Assembly: GCF_022458895.1 (NCBI RefSeq)
Contig: NZ_JAINFL010000006.1
Location: forward strand, 248,001 to 312,000
Reading direction: 5' to 3'
DNA from: Roseihalotalea indica
GTDB lineage: Bacteria; Bacteroidota; Bacteroidia; Cytophagales; Cyclobacteriaceae
Length of the DNA stretch: 64,000 bases
Shown here piece after piece: positions 52,791 to 62,769 of the stretch. Positions within the stretch are counted from its first letter, which is position 1, and every line of letters starts with the position of its first letter. The notes below the pieces were generated by a model. That model searched no databases, was not told the DNA's origin, and saw only the letters and a list, made by a program, of their open reading frames with translations. Made by a program: the position numbers and the translations under genes.

Positions 52791-54856
52791 CTAATGGTAC
52801 TGCCACTATCAGCATCCTGCTCTGGCTGAACAAACAAAAGAGAGCCATCGGGCTTTTCAGCCATCAGAATCATGCCCTGTGATTCTACCCCCATCATTTT
52901 GCGCGGTGCCAGGTTTATTAATACGCATACCTGTTTCCCGATAATAGCTTCAGGTTCGTATGATTGGGCAATGCCGCTTAGTACCGTTCGGCGGTCCAAT
53001 CCCGTATCTAGTGTCAGGCGAAGTAGTTTTTTAGATTTCTTCATCTTCTCGGCTTCCACAATGGTGGCTACCCGTAAATCTAACTTAGCAAAATCGTCGT
53101 AAGTGATTTCTTCTTTCTGAGGCATGAGTGTTGGGGGGGCTGCTTCCTCCGTCACGTTTTCGGTATGCAGTTTTTGTACCTGCTGATCAACCAGTTGATC
53201 TTCAATTTTCTCAAACAATAGGGTTGGCTCAGCGAGTTGGTGGCCAGCAGCTAACAGGTCATCGCGTTGCGCATCAGTCCAGTCCTCTAGCTGGATATTC
53301 AACATCGTCTGCAATTTTTTTGATGTGAAGGGCAGAAAAGGCTGGCAAATAATCGATAGGCTAGCGGTAATTTGTAAACTGATATTCAGGATGGTTTCTA
53401 CTCGTTCCCGATCAGTTTTAATCACTTTCCAGGGCTCAGCGTCGGCCAGGTATTTGTTGCCTGTTCTGGCTAAATCCATCATGTAGGCAATGGCTTCCCG
53501 GAAATTAAAATTCTCAATAGATTCTGCTACTTTGAGGGGGATTTCTTTAAGTTTAGAAAGAGCCTCTTCGTCCAGTGTTTCTGTGGCGTGCCGTTCAGGA
53601 ACAGTACCATCAAAATATTTCTGGGTCAGAACCAGCGTTCGATTGACGAAGTTACCTAAAATCGCCACCAGCTCATTGTTATTCTTAGCCTGATAATCTT
53701 TCCAGGTGAACTCGCTGTCCTTGGTTTCGGGCATGATAGTGCCTAGGGTGTAGCGCATTACATCCTGCTTTTCCGGGAATTCATCCAGATACTCGTGTAA
53801 CCAAACGGCCCAGTTTCGGCTGGTAGAGAGTTTGCGACCTTCCAAATTTAAAAACTCGTTAGCTGGCACATTATCCGGCAGAATGTACTCACCGTGGGCG
53901 TGAAGAATAGCCGGGAAGATGATACAGTGGAAAACAATATTATCTTTTCCGATGAAGTGAATGAGTCGGGCATTATCCTCTTCATTAGGCTGCTTTTTCC
54001 AGTACAATTCCCAGTTTTTACCCTGATCTGAGGCCCATTGTTTTGTAGCGGAGATGTAACCGATGGGAGCATCCAGCCATACGTACAGCTTTTTCCCTTC
54101 GGTATTGGGCAAGGGAACGTCTACTCCCCAATCCAGGTCGCGGGTCATGGCGCGGGGTTGTAGACCGGCTTTGAGCCAGGCACTGCACTGACCGTAAACA
54201 TTAGGTTTCCATTTCCCTTTTTTTCCTTCTAATAGCCATTCTTCCAGCCACGGTTGGTATTTATCCAGTGGAAGGTACCAGTGTTTGGTTTGTTTCAGTA
54301 CCGGAGGCTGGCCACTCAAGGTAGATTTCGGGTTAATCAGGTCAGTAGGGTTTAACGATGAACCGCAGTTTTCGCATTGATCTCCATAAGCATCGGGGTA
54401 ATTACAAACCGGGCACGTTCCGGTAATGTACCGGTCTGCCAGAAACTGATGAAACTCTTCGTCATAGTATTGCTCAGACTCCTTCTCAATAAATTCGCCC
54501 CGATCATATAATTTGGTGAAAAAATCCTGAGAGGTTTTATGATGGATAGGTTCTGAGGTACGGTGATACATATCAAACGAGATACCGAAACGCTCGAACG
54601 TTTCTTTATTCATCTCGTGATACTTATTAATAATATCTCGTGGAGATATACCTTCCAGCTTGGCCCGCAACATGATGGCAACACCGTGCTCATCGCTACC
54701 ACCCATAAAAATGATGTCGCGTTTCTGTTGGCGCTGGTAACGCACGTAAATATCAGCTGGTAAATAGGCACCCGCAATATGCCCAATATGCAGAGGTCCG
54801 TTAGCATAGGGGAGGGCGGCGGTTACAGTAATGCGGGAGTTGTTATTCGTTGTCAT
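52787..54856 (-). CDS. metG: Methionyl-tRNA synthetase
   Basis: A 689-residue class I synthetase with the C-terminal dimer and tRNA-binding (OB-fold) domain. [13 protein letters not shown] carries the HIGH motif, [18 protein letters not shown] the zinc knuckle, and RKLSTSRNW the KMSKS loop in the KLSTS variant found in Bacteroidota. The tail ([20 protein letters not shown] to QGMILMAE) is the Arc1p/EMAP-type domain. It converges on pth with a four-base overlap. Confidence 0.97.
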   Translation of the reverse strand: MTTNNNSRITVTAALPYANGPLHIGHIAGAYLPADIYVRYQRQQKRDIIFMGGSDEHGVAIMLRAKLEGISPRDIINKYHEMNKETFERFGISFDMYHRTSEPIHHKTSQDFFTKLYDRGEFIEKESEQYYDEEFHQFLADRYITGTCPVCNYPDAYGDQCENCGSSLNPTDLINPKSTLSGQPPVLKQTKHWYLPLDKYQPWLEEWLLEGKKGKWKPNVYGQCSAWLKAGLQPRAMTRDLDWGVDVPLPNTEGKKLYVWLDAPIGYISATKQWASDQGKNWELYWKKQPNEEDNARLIHFIGKDNIVFHCIIFPAILHAHGEYILPDNVPANEFLNLEGRKLSTSRNWAVWLHEYLDEFPEKQDVMRYTLGTIMPETKDSEFTWKDYQAKNNNELVAILGNFVNRTLVLTQKYFDGTVPERHATETLDEEALSKLKEIPLKVAESIENFNFREAIAYMMDLARTGNKYLADAEPWKVIKTDRERVETILNISLQITASLSIICQPFLPFTSKKLQTMLNIQLEDWTDAQRDDLLAAGHQLAEPTLLFEKIEDQLVDQQVQKLHTENVTEEAAPPTLMPQKEEITYDDFAKLDLRVATIVEAEKMKKSKKLLRLTLDTGLDRRTVLSGIAQSYEPEAIIGKQVCVLINLAPRKMMGVESQGMILMAEKPDGSLLFVQPEQDADSGSTIS

Positions 54857-54928
54857 AGGATAGATTGAACGCTAAAATTGCAAAGAAAGGTTGCTTAGGA
54901 GCAAATGCCAAGTGTACGTACGGGAAAA

Positions 54929-56422
54929 TCAGAAGGCGGACCGGAAATGAACAAAGAATCCGGAGTTGCCGTCAATTTTCCAGGAGTGTTCTATGCGGAA
55001 GACAGTATCGTAAAAAGAGACGATGTCAATACCGAGGCCGTATCCCATTAAATAGCGATTAGCTAAACGGTTGCTTTGTTCATATTCAATGGTATTACTG
55101 ACGTACCCCTGATCTACATACCCCTTCAGGTATATACTAATTGGAATTACGTTAAACTGATCTATTGGAATGATGCGAGACATATCAAACTCCTGGGAAA
55201 AAATCCGCTTGCTGATGGTATTCTGCTGCATAACAAAACTTTGTCCTTCAATCACATCAAGCTCGTAGCCTCGTAGCCAAAGCCCGTTATACCCTAGCCC
55301 CCGAAAGTTAGCATAAGGCTGGTAGCGAGGGGTACTCAGATAGCCATTGACCGAGCTGGCAAAAAAGAAGCCTTTTCCTAGCTTGAAGTAATGACTATAC
55401 AAACCCGAAATTCTAAGGATGTCTACATCATCAAAAATGCCTAAGCCTAATTTGCTGATAGAAGTCCGCCAGCGATAGCCCTCCAACGGGTACCCGATAT
55501 AATCTCGATGGTCGCCACCAGCCGTATAGTTTAGCATAAAATATTGCTGACGGCTATCTTCATGCAGGAAATAAGATGGGTTGAGGCTGAGGATGGTATC
55601 GGCAACAATAACATCCGAATAGGAGAGTGTAACCCCATGCGTATTGTAATACGAAGGGCGGTAGTTCCATCCTACTAGGGCGGTAACCTCCAGAGAGGCT
55701 GGGTCTAAGGTCGTTTCAAGTGCGCGGTCGGTGAACTGAAAGACATGATCCTTCGTCATATAATTGATATTCCGATTTTCGGAATAACTAAAACCCACTT
55801 CTATTCCGTTTTTTTGAGCCCGGTCAACGTAGGGTATTTGATACAGCACTGCATACTTTTTAGTAAAACCAAACTGAGCAGTAGCTGCCAGGCGCTGATT
55901 AAGCCCGCGAAAATTATATTGCGTAAATTTAATACCGTAGATAAGCCGGCTCCAGTCCCGGTTCTGGTTGGTAAGCCAGACATTTAGATTCCGGTCAGCC
56001 AACTGAAAGTAAGGAGTAGGTATGGTATACCATCGCTCAGATACTCGAATTATAATATCGGCAGTGCCAGGATGTATCTCTACAATATGCAGCTCTACAT
56101 CCAGAAAGAGGCGGGTGTTCATCAGCTTCTGCCGGTCTTTCTTTAGCAGCTCATTCAGTTCATAAAACGGGAAGGTAATGCCCTCGGCCACACTTAATTC
56201 TCGCAGAATGATCTTTTCTTTCGTTACCCGGTTGCCGAGCACAAAAATGCGGTCAATCGTGATAAAGTCCGTATCAGTAGATACAGAAGCATTTGTATCA
56301 GTAGAGGTAGTTTCGGTAGAGGCGTTAAGCGGAGTGCTGTCGGATTGAGCAGACTGCGCCCATGTTGGTATGGACAGTGCCCAGCAGCTAAACCAACCAA
56401 TGATCATACACCAATTCCGCAC
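54929..56422 (-). CDS. POTRA/BamA-type outer-membrane barrel protein
   Basis: About 497 residues. After a signal peptide (FSCWALSIPTWAQ) and a Thr/Ser-rich linker, residues about 70-150 form one POTRA domain (FITIDRIFVLGNRVTKEKIILREL, then LFLDVELHIVEI). The rest is a Tyr/Phe-rich beta-barrel ending in an aromatic residue (VHFRSAF), the outer-membrane insertion signal. It is much shorter than BamA (one POTRA), so it resembles the small Omp85-like proteins of Bacteroidota of unknown cargo. The start is unclear. GTG 56422 gives a charged n-region, ATG 56407 is an alternative, and the open frame reaches TTG 56464. Confidence 0.85.
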   Translation of the reverse strand: MRNWCMIIGWFSCWALSIPTWAQSAQSDSTPLNASTETTSTDTNASVSTDTDFITIDRIFVLGNRVTKEKIILRELSVAEGITFPFYELNELLKKDRQKLMNTRLFLDVELHIVEIHPGTADIIIRVSERWYTIPTPYFQLADRNLNVWLTNQNRDWSRLIYGIKFTQYNFRGLNQRLAATAQFGFTKKYAVLYQIPYVDRAQKNGIEVGFSYSENRNINYMTKDHVFQFTDRALETTLDPASLEVTALVGWNYRPSYYNTHGVTLSYSDVIVADTILSLNPSYFLHEDSRQQYFMLNYTAGGDHRDYIGYPLEGYRWRTSISKLGLGIFDDVDILRISGLYSHYFKLGKGFFFASSVNGYLSTPRYQPYANFRGLGYNGLWLRGYELDVIEGQSFVMQQNTISKRIFSQEFDMSRIIPIDQFNVIPISIYLKGYVDQGYVSNTIEYEQSNRLANRYLMGYGLGIDIVSFYDTVFRIEHSWKIDGNSGFFVHFRSAF

Positions 56423-56687
56423 AGGTACTAATTTGATATGAATGAGCTTTAGTAATTCAAGCAAAATTACTGATTATTATTGTATAAATACGCTGAAAAA
56501 AATAGCGGCAATGGATGTATATACGGGGTTGAGTTGTGTATTGGGTTGTCTATCATGCCTGTTTTTTGCAATCAATCTAAAGAAAGTAAACTTATCAGGC
56601 GCCTTTCGTGTAATAAATTCCAAAGTATTTCAAAAAATCGTATAAATTTACCCTTTTAACCAAAATCACGCTAAATCCAACGTAATT

Positions 56688-57584
56688 ATGGCACTTGACT
56701 ATAACTATCCTATTGACATTATGGAAGATGTGGATCTTCGCGAGTTCGAAGAGAAATATCTAATCCCCCAAAAACCTGTTATTCTGCGTGGTCTGCTAAA
56801 AGGTACCAAGGCCTATGATGAGTGGAATTTTGAATACTTTAAGAAAGTAGCGGGCGACCTTACCATCGGTGTATTTGAAAACCGGGAGGAAGATCTGGAC
56901 AAAACCATGAAGGTACCTCATAAGAAAATGAAGTTTGCTGATTATCTGGATATAATCGCTACGACACCTACCGACATGCGTATTCACCTGTGGAATATTT
57001 TCAAAGACTGCCCTCAACTGATGGATGACTTTGAATTTCCTCCTATCAATACTACCTTCCTGAAAGGGTTCCCTTACATGTTTTTTGGTGGGCAAGGCTC
57101 AGTAGCCCGTATGCACCAGGACATTGATATGTCTAACGTATTTCTAACGCAGTTTGAAGGAAAGCGACGTGTAGTATTATTCTCGCCCGAATATTCGCAT
57201 CTTCTATACCGCTACCCGCTCAACGTACATACCGGAGTAAACGTGGTAAAACCAGACTACGATCGTTTCCCGGGATTGAATTACGTAAAAGGTTTTGAGT
57301 GTGAGATCAAACATGGCGACACCTTATTTATGCCGGGTGAGTACTGGCACTACATTGAGTATACCGAAGGTGGGTTCGGCATGAGCTTGCGTTCGCTTAA
57401 CCCTCACTTGTCTAAGCGAGTTAAAGGTTTTATGAATATCAGTGTACGTCAGGCGGTAGACTGGTCTATGCGCAAAGCAATGGGCGACCGTTGGTTTACT
57501 ACTAAACAAGAGATTGCCGACCGCCGAGCTAATACAGCCATGCGTAAGATTGAGAAGAAAGAACATGAGTTGGTAACTCAATAG
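56688..57584 (+). CDS. JmjC/cupin-like Fe(II)/2-oxoglutarate dioxygenase
   Basis: A 298-residue protein of the cupin_8/JmjC hydroxylase group. Iron ligands are visible as HQD (H143, D145) and the distal His in GEYWHY (H221). FFGGQGSVARMH and VVLFSPEYSHLLY are typical strands. Relatives hydroxylate ribosomal proteins or other protein side chains. The target here is unknown. A TAAATTTA near 56653 is a poor -7 element. A strong terminator follows, so it is a single-gene unit. Confidence 0.9.
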   Translation: MALDYNYPIDIMEDVDLREFEEKYLIPQKPVILRGLLKGTKAYDEWNFEYFKKVAGDLTIGVFENREEDLDKTMKVPHKKMKFADYLDIIATTPTDMRIHLWNIFKDCPQLMDDFEFPPINTTFLKGFPYMFFGGQGSVARMHQDIDMSNVFLTQFEGKRRVVLFSPEYSHLLYRYPLNVHTGVNVVKPDYDRFPGLNYVKGFECEIKHGDTLFMPGEYWHYIEYTEGGFGMSLRSLNPHLSKRVKGFMNISVRQAVDWSMRKAMGDRWFTTKQEIADRRANTAMRKIEKKEHELVTQ

Positions 57585-57650
57585 TTAATTAGAAATACAG
57601 AATTGTTTCGGATATCTTTCCATACTGGAAATACATGAACATTCTTTCGG

Positions 57651-57682
57651 AAAAGGTCGTATTTTGATGTACGACCTTTTTT
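57651..57682 (+). terminator. Terminator after the JmjC gene
   Basis: AAAAGGTCGTA (57651-57661) pairs perfectly with TACGACCTTTT (57670-57680) around an eight-base loop, with further T. It separates the JmjC gene from the lipoprotein/DUF350 unit. Confidence 0.88.
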
Positions 57683-57719
57683 GTTTAAACTTCATTACCC
57701 TAACGCAGCAAGCACTGTC

Positions 57720-58457
57720 ATGATGAAATATATAATCGTCCTGTTTTCCATACTGGCTTTAGTAGCCTGTCGGTCTAACAATTTCGAGAAAAGTCCGGTA
57801 GATGAGATGATCCGCAACATGACCAACGACCCGGCTTACTCTATTATCTTATACGATATGGATCAGCAGGGGACTTTCTTTCCGGAGTATCGACATCAAT
57901 ATCGCATTTTAAAAGAATCACCCCAGGATTCTGTTCCTAAAGAAGAAATTACAGAATGGTACACTGTCAGTGAAGATTTCTTCAACCAAAATATTGACAA
58001 CATGGGAATGGAAATTGCCTCTAAAAATAGGGAAGGAGAAGTATCTAAAACGGCAGCACCTCCGGGTTATGGCAACTATGTAGGCAATCCGCAATACGGG
58101 CACTGGCAGCAAGGGTCAAACGGCGAATCCTTCTGGTCATTTTATGGTAAGTACGCCCTATTGAGTAGCCTGTTCAATATGGCCGCTTTCCCGGTTCGCC
58201 GGTCCTATTACGATGATTACCGAACCTATCGGCGTAGCGGAAGGTCGTATTACGGCCCTACTGTTGATAACCGCCGCGCTTACGGTACCGATAGCCGCTA
58301 CACCACCACTACAAAACCCAATACTACCTGGCGTACCCGAACTTCCAGTAGCAACTTCCGAACCAGCTCTCAACGGACTTCCCGTTCCAGTTCTCGGTGG
58401 GGTGGAAGCTCCAGCTCGAGTTCACGTTCAAGGAGCAGCGGAGGGTTTGGAAAATAA
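57720..58457 (+). CDS. Lipoprotein with Ser/Arg-rich tail
   Basis: A 245-residue protein. The signal peptide MMKYIIVLFSILALVACRSN has an LVAC lipobox. The mature domain (about 20-150) has an EWYTVSEDFF strand and ends with a Tyr/Gly-rich hydrophobic stretch. The last 80 residues are low-complexity Arg/Ser/Tyr/Thr, ending GGFGK. I use the ATG at 57720, because the open frame upstream starts inside the terminator. It lies 20 bases before a DUF350 gene and a spermidine-synthase-like gene, and small lipoproteins of this kind recur beside DUF350 genes. The function is unknown. Confidence 0.78.
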   Translation: MMKYIIVLFSILALVACRSNNFEKSPVDEMIRNMTNDPAYSIILYDMDQQGTFFPEYRHQYRILKESPQDSVPKEEITEWYTVSEDFFNQNIDNMGMEIASKNREGEVSKTAAPPGYGNYVGNPQYGHWQQGSNGESFWSFYGKYALLSSLFNMAAFPVRRSYYDDYRTYRRSGRSYYGPTVDNRRAYGTDSRYTTTTKPNTTWRTRTSSSNFRTSSQRTSRSSSRWGGSSSSSSRSRSSGGFGK

Positions 58458-58477
58458 CCAACTAACCAAACAGTTTC

Positions 58478-59326
58478 ATGATCATTCTTGACAATATTCT
58501 GTCCGCCATTACCTATCTGGCGTTATGTTTTATATTGTTTCTTATAGGAAAATGGGTATACCGTTTATTTCAGCGGAAAATTCGAGTGCAGCATGAATTA
58601 GTAGAGGTAGATAATTTTGCTTTTGCCGTAGCCCATGTTGGGTATTTTATCGGTTTGTTACTGGCCATAGTCAGTGCGGTAGTTGGACCCTCCGATGGTC
58701 TTTATTACGATATTATTGACATTACCACGTATGGGTTGCTAGCGATTTTTCTGCTTAACTTCTCCATTCTGATCAACGATAAAATCATCCTGCGAAAATT
58801 CAGTGTCTACAAAGAAATTATTGAAGACCAGAACGTTGGGACCGGGGTGATTGAAGGTGCTAACGCCATCGGCACCGGATTGATTATTTTAGGAGCCGTT
58901 TCCGGTGAAGGAGCTGGCTTCCTGTCAGCTTTGGCATTTTGGGTTATTGGGCAGCTACTGCTCATTATCACGGCCAACATTTATGTAGCCATTACCCCGT
59001 ATGATGTACATGCTGAAATTGAAAAAGATAATGTTGCGGTAGGTCTGGGCTTTGCCGGCGCACTCATCTCAATCGCCAATCTCATCCGGTATGGGCTAAT
59101 GACGGACTTATTTGATTGGGTAGGTACACTGACCAACGTAGGTATTGATGTACTGATCGGACTGGCATTTTTACCGATTGTACGCGTGCTGACGGATAAA
59201 ATTCTCTTGCCAGGGCGCAAGCTAACCGATGAACTGGTAAATCAGGAGCAGCCTAACGTTGGAGCGGGATTGATTGAAGCTTTTGCGTATATAGGTGGTT
59301 CGGTGCTCATTACATTATGTCTATAA
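58478..59326 (+). CDS. Membrane protein with two DUF350 repeats
   Basis: A 282-residue inner-membrane protein of about eight helices. It has two tandem DUF350 units, each with four helices and a conserved polar phrase: NVGTGVIEGANAIGTG in the first, NVGAGLIEAFAYIG in the second. DUF350 has no proven function. It is repeatedly found beside spermidine-synthase-like and amide-ligase genes. The stop overlaps the next gene by ten bases, so the two are translationally coupled. Confidence 0.9.
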   Translation: MIILDNILSAITYLALCFILFLIGKWVYRLFQRKIRVQHELVEVDNFAFAVAHVGYFIGLLLAIVSAVVGPSDGLYYDIIDITTYGLLAIFLLNFSILINDKIILRKFSVYKEIIEDQNVGTGVIEGANAIGTGLIILGAVSGEGAGFLSALAFWVIGQLLLIITANIYVAITPYDVHAEIEKDNVAVGLGFAGALISIANLIRYGLMTDLFDWVGTLTNVGIDVLIGLAFLPIVRVLTDKILLPGRKLTDELVNQEQPNVGAGLIEAFAYIGGSVLITLCL

Positions 59327-60909
59327 CTCATTCTTCAAAAGGCGAAGATTCTACCTCCCGTTGGTTTAACCCTTCCAAATCTTATATTCTCAAACTATCA
59401 TTATTTGCTACGGGGCTGGCGGGCATTGTAGCTGAATATGTTCTTTCTACCCTGGCTACTTATTTTCTAGGAGATTCAGTCTTTCAATGGACCATGATCG
59501 TTTCGCTGATGCTTTTCTCTATGGGGTTGGGAAGTAGGCTCAGTCAGTTTTTTGAGAAAGATCTGCTGCAAAAATTTATCTTGGTAGAATTCACCTTATC
59601 TGTACTCTGCGGGTTTTCTGCCCTATTTGCGTATGTAGCCTCCGGGTTTACGTTATACACCGGACTGATTATTTACTGCCTGTGTATTCTCATCGGCCTG
59701 CTTATTGGCTTGGAGATTCCGTTGGTAATTCGGGTAAACGATACGTTTGAGGCTCTACGCATCAACGTAGCTTCGGTAATGGAGAAAGACTACTTCGGTA
59801 GTTTGCTAGGTGGTGTTTTTTTCGCCTTTGTCGGTCTACCGTATTTAGGGCTGACGTACACTCCTTTCGTATTGGCCTTCGTTAATTTCTCAGTGGCAAT
59901 TTTACTATTGGGCATTCTTTGGAAGCATCTGTCGGGAAATAACCGCAAACTACTCGGAAGCATCGGGGCAGGCGTAGGAGCTCTTTTGCTAAGTGGAGTG
60001 GTCTTCGCAAAGCCCGTTATTCTATTTGGTGAACAGCAGCGCTACCGAGATAAAGTGATCTTTGAGCAACAAAGCAGGTATCAGAAAATCGTTATTACGC
60101 AGTGGAAAGATGATTACTGGCTTTATATCAACGGAAACCAGCAATTAAGCTCGGTAGATGAAGTGCTCTATCATGAGCCTCTGGTACATCCAGCCATGAC
60201 CTTAGCCCCTCATCCCACCGAAGTTTTGGTCTTAGGGGGAGGAGATGGTTGTGCAATACGTGAGATACTAAAGTATCCGTCCGTCACTGATATCACTCTG
60301 GTTGATCTTGACCCTGCCATGACGAAGTTAGGGAAGGAGCACCCGGTGCTGCTTGGCCTGAATGATAGTTCTTTTTATAGTCCAAAAGTGAAAATCCATC
60401 ATGAGGATGCCTATACCTACCTGGAAAAGGCGGATACCTTCTATGATGTGATCATCGTAGATCTACCCGACCCCAAGTCAGTTGACTTAAATCGTTTATA
60501 TACGTTAGAGTTTTACCGTTTGGCTTATCATCATTTACGGAAAAACGGCGTGCTTATAACCCAGGCAGGAAGTCCCTATTTTGCTACCCAGGCATTTAAG
60601 TGTATTTATGAAACCATGAATAAGGCCGATTTTCAAACTGCCATGCTACATAACCAAGTAGTTACTATGGGAGAATGGGGCTGGGTATTAGGTGTAAAAA
60701 CAACATCCGATGTAAATGTAAAGGAGCGCTTACAGCAGCTATCCTTTAAAAATACCCCGACCGAGTGGATCAACCATGAGGCCATGCAGTTAATGACCTC
60801 TTTTGGCAAAAACATTTATGTGTCAGCATCCGATAGTGTGGAAATTAATCAGATCCATAACCCCGTGCTCTACCAGTATTATCTTAAAGGTAATTGGGAC
60901 TGGTATTAG
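59317..60909 (+). CDS. Membrane-bound spermidine synthase-like aminopropyltransferase
   Basis: A 530-residue fusion of an N-terminal membrane part (about seven helices, residues 25-245) and a C-terminal spermidine-synthase domain. NGNQQLSSVDEVLYHE is the substrate-site phrase, VLGGGDGCAIREIL (GGGDG at 307-311) binds the nucleoside cofactor, and VDLPDPKSVDLNRLYT replaces the usual DSSDPxGPA loop. Soluble SpeE works on putrescine. Membrane members next to DUF350 may modify a lipid-linked or exported polyamine, which is inference. It overlaps the DUF350 gene. Confidence 0.88.
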   Translation: MSITHSSKGEDSTSRWFNPSKSYILKLSLFATGLAGIVAEYVLSTLATYFLGDSVFQWTMIVSLMLFSMGLGSRLSQFFEKDLLQKFILVEFTLSVLCGFSALFAYVASGFTLYTGLIIYCLCILIGLLIGLEIPLVIRVNDTFEALRINVASVMEKDYFGSLLGGVFFAFVGLPYLGLTYTPFVLAFVNFSVAILLLGILWKHLSGNNRKLLGSIGAGVGALLLSGVVFAKPVILFGEQQRYRDKVIFEQQSRYQKIVITQWKDDYWLYINGNQQLSSVDEVLYHEPLVHPAMTLAPHPTEVLVLGGGDGCAIREILKYPSVTDITLVDLDPAMTKLGKEHPVLLGLNDSSFYSPKVKIHHEDAYTYLEKADTFYDVIIVDLPDPKSVDLNRLYTLEFYRLAYHHLRKNGVLITQAGSPYFATQAFKCIYETMNKADFQTAMLHNQVVTMGEWGWVLGVKTTSDVNVKERLQQLSFKNTPTEWINHEAMQLMTSFGKNIYVSASDSVEINQIHNPVLYQYYLKGNWDWY

Positions 60910-61029
60910 CCTTTTAAGGAAAAAGTCTAGTCGTGATTACAACCCTTTAGAAACCAGGGTGGTCATACAATAAATGGTATAATGCAGCGTCCTACCAATA
61001 GTGAACAATTTATTGTTGGAGGATGAAAG

Positions 61030-61069
61030 GACCGGCAGCTTGCTATGCAGGCTGTCGGTCTACTTTTTT
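61030..61069 (+). terminator. Terminator after the aminopropyltransferase gene
   Basis: GACCGGCAGC (61030-61039) pairs with GCTGTCGGTC (61051-61060) with one G-T pair, followed by a T-run at 61064-61069. It overlaps the last codons of the convergent threonine aldolase gene. Confidence 0.7.
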
Positions 61070-62068
61070 GAGTGCTCCCAGCACTTTTTCCAACTGCTCG
61101 TCGGTAAAATCCAGGTGCGTAACAAAGCGGACATCCTGTTTGCCAAAAGCGACCGCTTTGACTCCTTCCGCTTCTAACTGACTTAAGAAGTGTTGAGGGG
61201 TGATATTTTGCAGAGTGGCAATCACAATATTGGTTTGCACCGGAAGTACAGATTTGACGAAGTTGCGCTGTTGTAAAGCATCAGCCAGCACTTTTGCCCG
61301 GTGATGGTCTTCATGAAGCCTAGCCACGTGATGATCTAACGCGTAAATTCCGGCTGCCGCCAGATACCCCGCTTGTCGCATACCCCCTCCAAATACTTTT
61401 CGTATTCTTCTCGCTTTCCTGATTAATTCCTGGCTACCGACTAGAACTGAACCGACGGGGGCACCCAGTCCTTTGGACAGGCAGACTGAGATAGAAGAAA
61501 AATATTTTCCGTATTGTTCCGGAGAGTTTCCGGTAGCAGCCTGGGCATTAAAAACCCGAGCACCATCCAAATGAAGAGCTAACTGATGGCGTTGGCAAAC
61601 CTCATAAATGGCTTTAATCTGATCTAACGAATAGCATGCCCCGCCGCCTTTATTTACAGTATTTTCCAGAGAAACCAGGCTGGTTTCAGGAAAGTGGATG
61701 TTATCATCGTTGATGTTTTCTTCTACCATATCAGCTGTCAGAATCCCTCGCTCGCCCTTGAGTAGTCGAGTAGATACTAACGAGTTATAGGCTATTCCAC
61801 CACCTTCATAGACATAAATGTGTGAGCATTGATCACAGATGATTTCCTGTTGGGGCTGGGTCTGAGCCCGGATGGCAATCTGGTTGGTCATGGTGCCGGA
61901 AGGGCAGAACAAGCCCGCCTCCATTCCGAATAACCGGGCTGTTTTTTCTTCAAGGTCTTTTACGGTAGGGTCTTCACCGAAAACATCATCTCCAACCTTG
62001 GCCTTCATCATGGCCTCTAACATAGGCTGAGTAGGGCGGGTCACCGTATCGCTGCGCAGATCAATCAT
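61043..62068 (-). CDS. ltaE: Low-specificity L-threonine aldolase
   Basis: A 341-residue fold-type I PLP enzyme that splits threonine or allo-threonine into glycine and acetaldehyde. The start MIDLRSDTVTRPT is diagnostic. GDDVFGEDPTVKDLE, LHLDGARVFNA and the PLP lysine in CLSKGLGAPVGS (K199) follow. The length is normal. It converges on the aminopropyltransferase gene, and its final codons carry that gene's terminator. It is unlinked to other amino-acid genes here. Confidence 0.95.
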   Translation of the reverse strand: MIDLRSDTVTRPTQPMLEAMMKAKVGDDVFGEDPTVKDLEEKTARLFGMEAGLFCPSGTMTNQIAIRAQTQPQQEIICDQCSHIYVYEGGGIAYNSLVSTRLLKGERGILTADMVEENINDDNIHFPETSLVSLENTVNKGGGACYSLDQIKAIYEVCQRHQLALHLDGARVFNAQAATGNSPEQYGKYFSSISVCLSKGLGAPVGSVLVGSQELIRKARRIRKVFGGGMRQAGYLAAAGIYALDHHVARLHEDHHRAKVLADALQQRNFVKSVLPVQTNIVIATLQNITPQHFLSQLEAEGVKAVAFGKQDVRFVTHLDFTDEQLEKVLGALKKVDRQPA

Positions 62069-62200
62069 ATCAATATTCCTTTTAAGCCAAACAAAGTGCT
62101 AATTTAAGGTTATGGAAAGACAGTAAACAAAAAAAATTATTCTTCCCACGCAACCTCAGGAATTTAGTGTGCATCTTACTACTGAAACGCCCTGATACTT

Positions 62201-62767
62201 ATGGGATTGAAAATTTACCAGAGCCGAACCTTGGACGAACTCATTGATGGATTGCGAAAAAACGACAGTCGTTCGCAAAAGATGGTGTATGAGCGTTTTG
62301 CTCCCACCATGTTTGCGGTGAGTTTGCGGTATGTGAAAGATCAGGATAATGCTCAGGATGTACTGGTAAAAGGTTTTATGAAAGTATTCAGTAATATCCT
62401 TCAGTATAAAGGAGACGGAAGTTTTGAAGGGTGGATTCGGCGAATTATGGTGAATGAAGCACTCATGTTTCTTCGGAAAAATAAAAATATGTCGGTAGAG
62501 GTAGATATTGAAGAGGCCCGAGATACAGCTGCTTCAACCTACGATCATCTGGAAGCCGAAGATTTGCTGTCGCTTGTTCAGCAATTACCCATCGGTTATC
62601 GTACGGTTTTCAACCTTTATGCTATTGAGGGTTATTCTCATGCCGAGATTGCCAACATGCTGAATATCAGTGAGGGAACGTCCAAGTCGCAGTTAAGCCG
62701 GGCAAAACAACTGCTCAGGCAACTATTGGACCGACTAGACCCATCGTATCAAGATCAAATTGGATAA
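62201..62767 (+). CDS. ECF-type RNA polymerase sigma factor
   Basis: A 188-residue sigma factor with region 2 (RKNDSRSQKMVYERFAPTMF, VKDQDNAQDVLVKGFMKVF) and region 4 (LPIGYRTVFNLYAIEGYSHAEIANMLNISEGTSKSQLSRA), lacking regions 1 and 3. It directs RNA polymerase to an envelope-related regulon. The membrane protein gene two bases downstream is a probable anti-sigma factor, and the exported protein after it a probable third member of the system. Confidence 0.94.
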   Translation: MGLKIYQSRTLDELIDGLRKNDSRSQKMVYERFAPTMFAVSLRYVKDQDNAQDVLVKGFMKVFSNILQYKGDGSFEGWIRRIMVNEALMFLRKNKNMSVEVDIEEARDTAASTYDHLEAEDLLSLVQQLPIGYRTVFNLYAIEGYSHAEIANMLNISEGTSKSQLSRAKQLLRQLLDRLDPSYQDQIG

Positions 62768-62769
62768 CA

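Noticed and set aside
56442..56645. 67-residue plus-strand frame with a possible membrane helix (MDVYTGLSCVLGCLSCLFF)
   Set aside because: It overlaps the 5' region of the barrel gene, has no promoter or recognisable homology, and its length is expected by chance in this base composition.
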